NCBI GenBank assembly: GCA_903837025.1
Contig: CAILTC010000248.1
Coordinates: 1 to 14,580 of the forward strand
DNA: 14,580 bases
Direction: 5' to 3'
Source: an uncultured Bacteroidota bacterium
GTDB lineage: Bacteria; Bacteroidota; Bacteroidia; Flavobacteriales; Flavobacteriaceae
Below are positions 13,550 to 14,580 of the stretch, piece by piece. The number at the start of each line of letters is the position of its first letter. Positions within the stretch are counted from its first letter, which is position 1. The notes under the pieces were generated by a model, which worked only from the letters and a program-made list of their open reading frames with translations, was not told the DNA's origin and did no database searches. Both the position numbers and the translations under genes were made by a program.

Positions 13550-14580
13550 ATGTCTAGCACAATAAAAATCCCTTTTTACATCAAGCTATCGTATAGTATG
13601 ATTAGTTTGATTGCTATTACCTATATTTTCTATATAGGCAGTAATATTCTTGTACCCATATTATTGGGCTTTATATTTGCAGTGCTAGTATTGCCTATTG
13701 TTCATTTTTTGGATCATAAATTACATTTTCCAAATGTTTTATCTTCAACGATAGCTGTAATTATTTTTGTGACTTTTATTTTAGGAATATTTGCATTCTT
13801 ATCCTATCAAATTAATGATATCGTAAATGATTTTGCCGAAATAGGAAAAGCAATTACTGTTTTTATAGATAAAATTCAACACTATATTCGAACTACTTTC
13901 CATATCAGTTTATGGGAACAAAGAAAATACATTGATGATATGACACAAGATTCGGTTACAAAAGGTCCTTATACCATTGGCACAGCCCTACTTTCTATTA
14001 CGGATACAATTTTGAACATTGCCTTAATTCCCATTTATACCTTCTTAATTCTTTTATATAGAAATCATTTTATATTGTTTTTGACAAAATTATTCCGAAA
14101 AGAGTATCATGCAAAACTACAAGAAATCCTAACTCAAATAAAAGGAACTGTACAAGGTTATGTTTTAGGTTTAATTATAGAAATGATTACAGTTTCAGTA
14201 TTAACAAGCATTGGTCTGTATTTTATTGGTGTTAAATATATCATCTTATTAGGTCTAATTACAGGAATATTAAACCTCATACCCTACATCGGGATACTAG
14301 TTGCGGGAGTTTTAACTATTATATCATCCTTGTCGGCTACTACCGAAATATCACTGGTTTTAGGTGTGATTATTGTCAATATCATCGTACAAATAATTGA
14401 TAATAATATTCTTGTTCCAATGATTATAAATACAAAAGTTCAAATAAATGCCTTTGTTTCGATTATTGGGATAATTATAGGAGGGCAAATCGCAGGAATC
14501 GCAGGAATGTTTTTGGCTATACCAATATTAGCCATTATAAAAATTATTTTCGACAGAATAGAAGCTGTTGAAGCTTGGGG
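13550..14580 (+). CDS. AI-2E family transporter (permease), C-terminal end outside window
   Basis: The frame is open from the ATG at 13550 to the window edge (343 codons). It starts MSSTIKIPFYIKLSYSMISL and has hydrophobic helices at about residues 15-55 and 65-90, a soluble stretch (95-145) and then a second helical block. The diagnostic segment of PF01594 is seen as GLITGILNLIPYIGI (235-249), followed by IIDNNILVPMII and GGQIAGIAGMFLAIPILAII. The family is about 340-370 residues, so only a short tail is missing. Despite the name, few members are shown to export autoinducer-2; others are Na+/H+ antiporters or have unknown cargo. It starts 140 bases after maf and probably has its own promoter: CATATTTG at 13482-13489 is a 7-of-8 match to the -7 box, and hence weak. 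Confidence 0.92.
   Translation, partial: MSSTIKIPFYIKLSYSMISLIAITYIFYIGSNILVPILLGFIFAVLVLPIVHFLDHKLHFPNVLSSTIAVIIFVTFILGIFAFLSYQINDIVNDFAEIGKAITVFIDKIQHYIRTTFHISLWEQRKYIDDMTQDSVTKGPYTIGTALLSITDTILNIALIPIYTFLILLYRNHFILFLTKLFRKEYHAKLQEILTQIKGTVQGYVLGLIIEMITVSVLTSIGLYFIGVKYIILLGLITGILNLIPYIGILVAGVLTIISSLSATTEISLVLGVIIVNIIVQIIDNNILVPMIINTKVQINAFVSIIGIIIGGQIAGIAGMFLAIPILAIIKIIFDRIEAVEAW

Noticed and set aside
1..14580. A CRISPR array, defence island, prophage or retron in the window
   Set aside because: No regularly spaced repeats, Cas, phage structural, reverse transcriptase or nuclease proteins are seen. Nearly all sequence is accounted for by core metabolic genes with short spacers.

Overview
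The window reads as chromosomal DNA of a Bacteroidetes bacterium, most likely Flavobacteriaceae and probably Flavobacterium. It is AT-rich. Exact matches to the Bacteroidetes -7 promoter box TANNTTTG lie upstream of six genes, and no gene start shows a clear Shine-Dalgarno sequence. Secreted proteins end their signal peptides in 'QAQ'-type junctions, and the predicted proteins are flavobacterial in type (1044-residue fused CcsBA, DUF2520-KdsC-UbiA-Maf operon). No tRNA, rRNA, CRISPR array, transposase, integrase or reverse transcriptase was seen. The identifications come from reading motifs, not from database searches.

Layout. 1-392 (-): 5' part of a CvfB/YitL-like S1-domain RNA-binding protein. 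536-733 (+): a 65-residue membrane protein with a very basic tail. 764-2425 (-): menD of menaquinone synthesis, with a heptad tandem repeat in its leader. 2598-3791 (+): a secreted thioredoxin-fold protein behind a near-ideal Bacteroidetes promoter. 3920-4417 (+): a GNAT acetyltransferase. 4456-5403 (+): a tRNA-dihydrouridine synthase. 5490-6062 (-): a secreted thiol (Cys) glutathione peroxidase homologue, convergent with the synthase across a 16-bp perfect hairpin. 6237-7034 (-): a secreted protein with a DUF1566/Lcl-type C-terminal domain. 7276-10410 (-): fused cytochrome c assembly protein CcsBA. 10596-13409 (+): a tight four-gene operon (DUF2520 Rossmann protein, KdsC phosphatase, UbiA-type prenyltransferase, Maf). 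13550-end (+): an AI-2E family permease cut by the window edge.

Functional links are loose. MenD (menaquinone), CcsBA (cytochrome c), the secreted thioredoxin-like protein and the secreted peroxidase all concern respiration or cell-envelope redox chemistry, but they are separate transcription units. The four-gene operon joins Kdo/LPS synthesis (KdsC) with lipid prenylation (UbiA) and nucleotide clean-up (Maf).

The most unusual part is 6077-7260. The DUF1566-type gene lies between two roughly 93-bp imperfect direct repeats, each holding a terminator hairpin and a promoter-like box. One repeat directly follows ccsBA and the other directly precedes the peroxidase gene. This looks as if a gene cassette was placed between two formerly adjacent genes with duplication of their spacer. 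The DUF1566/C-type-lectin fold is also one that diversity-generating retroelements are known to vary, but no retroelement parts are present here. The rest looks like ordinary core genome.
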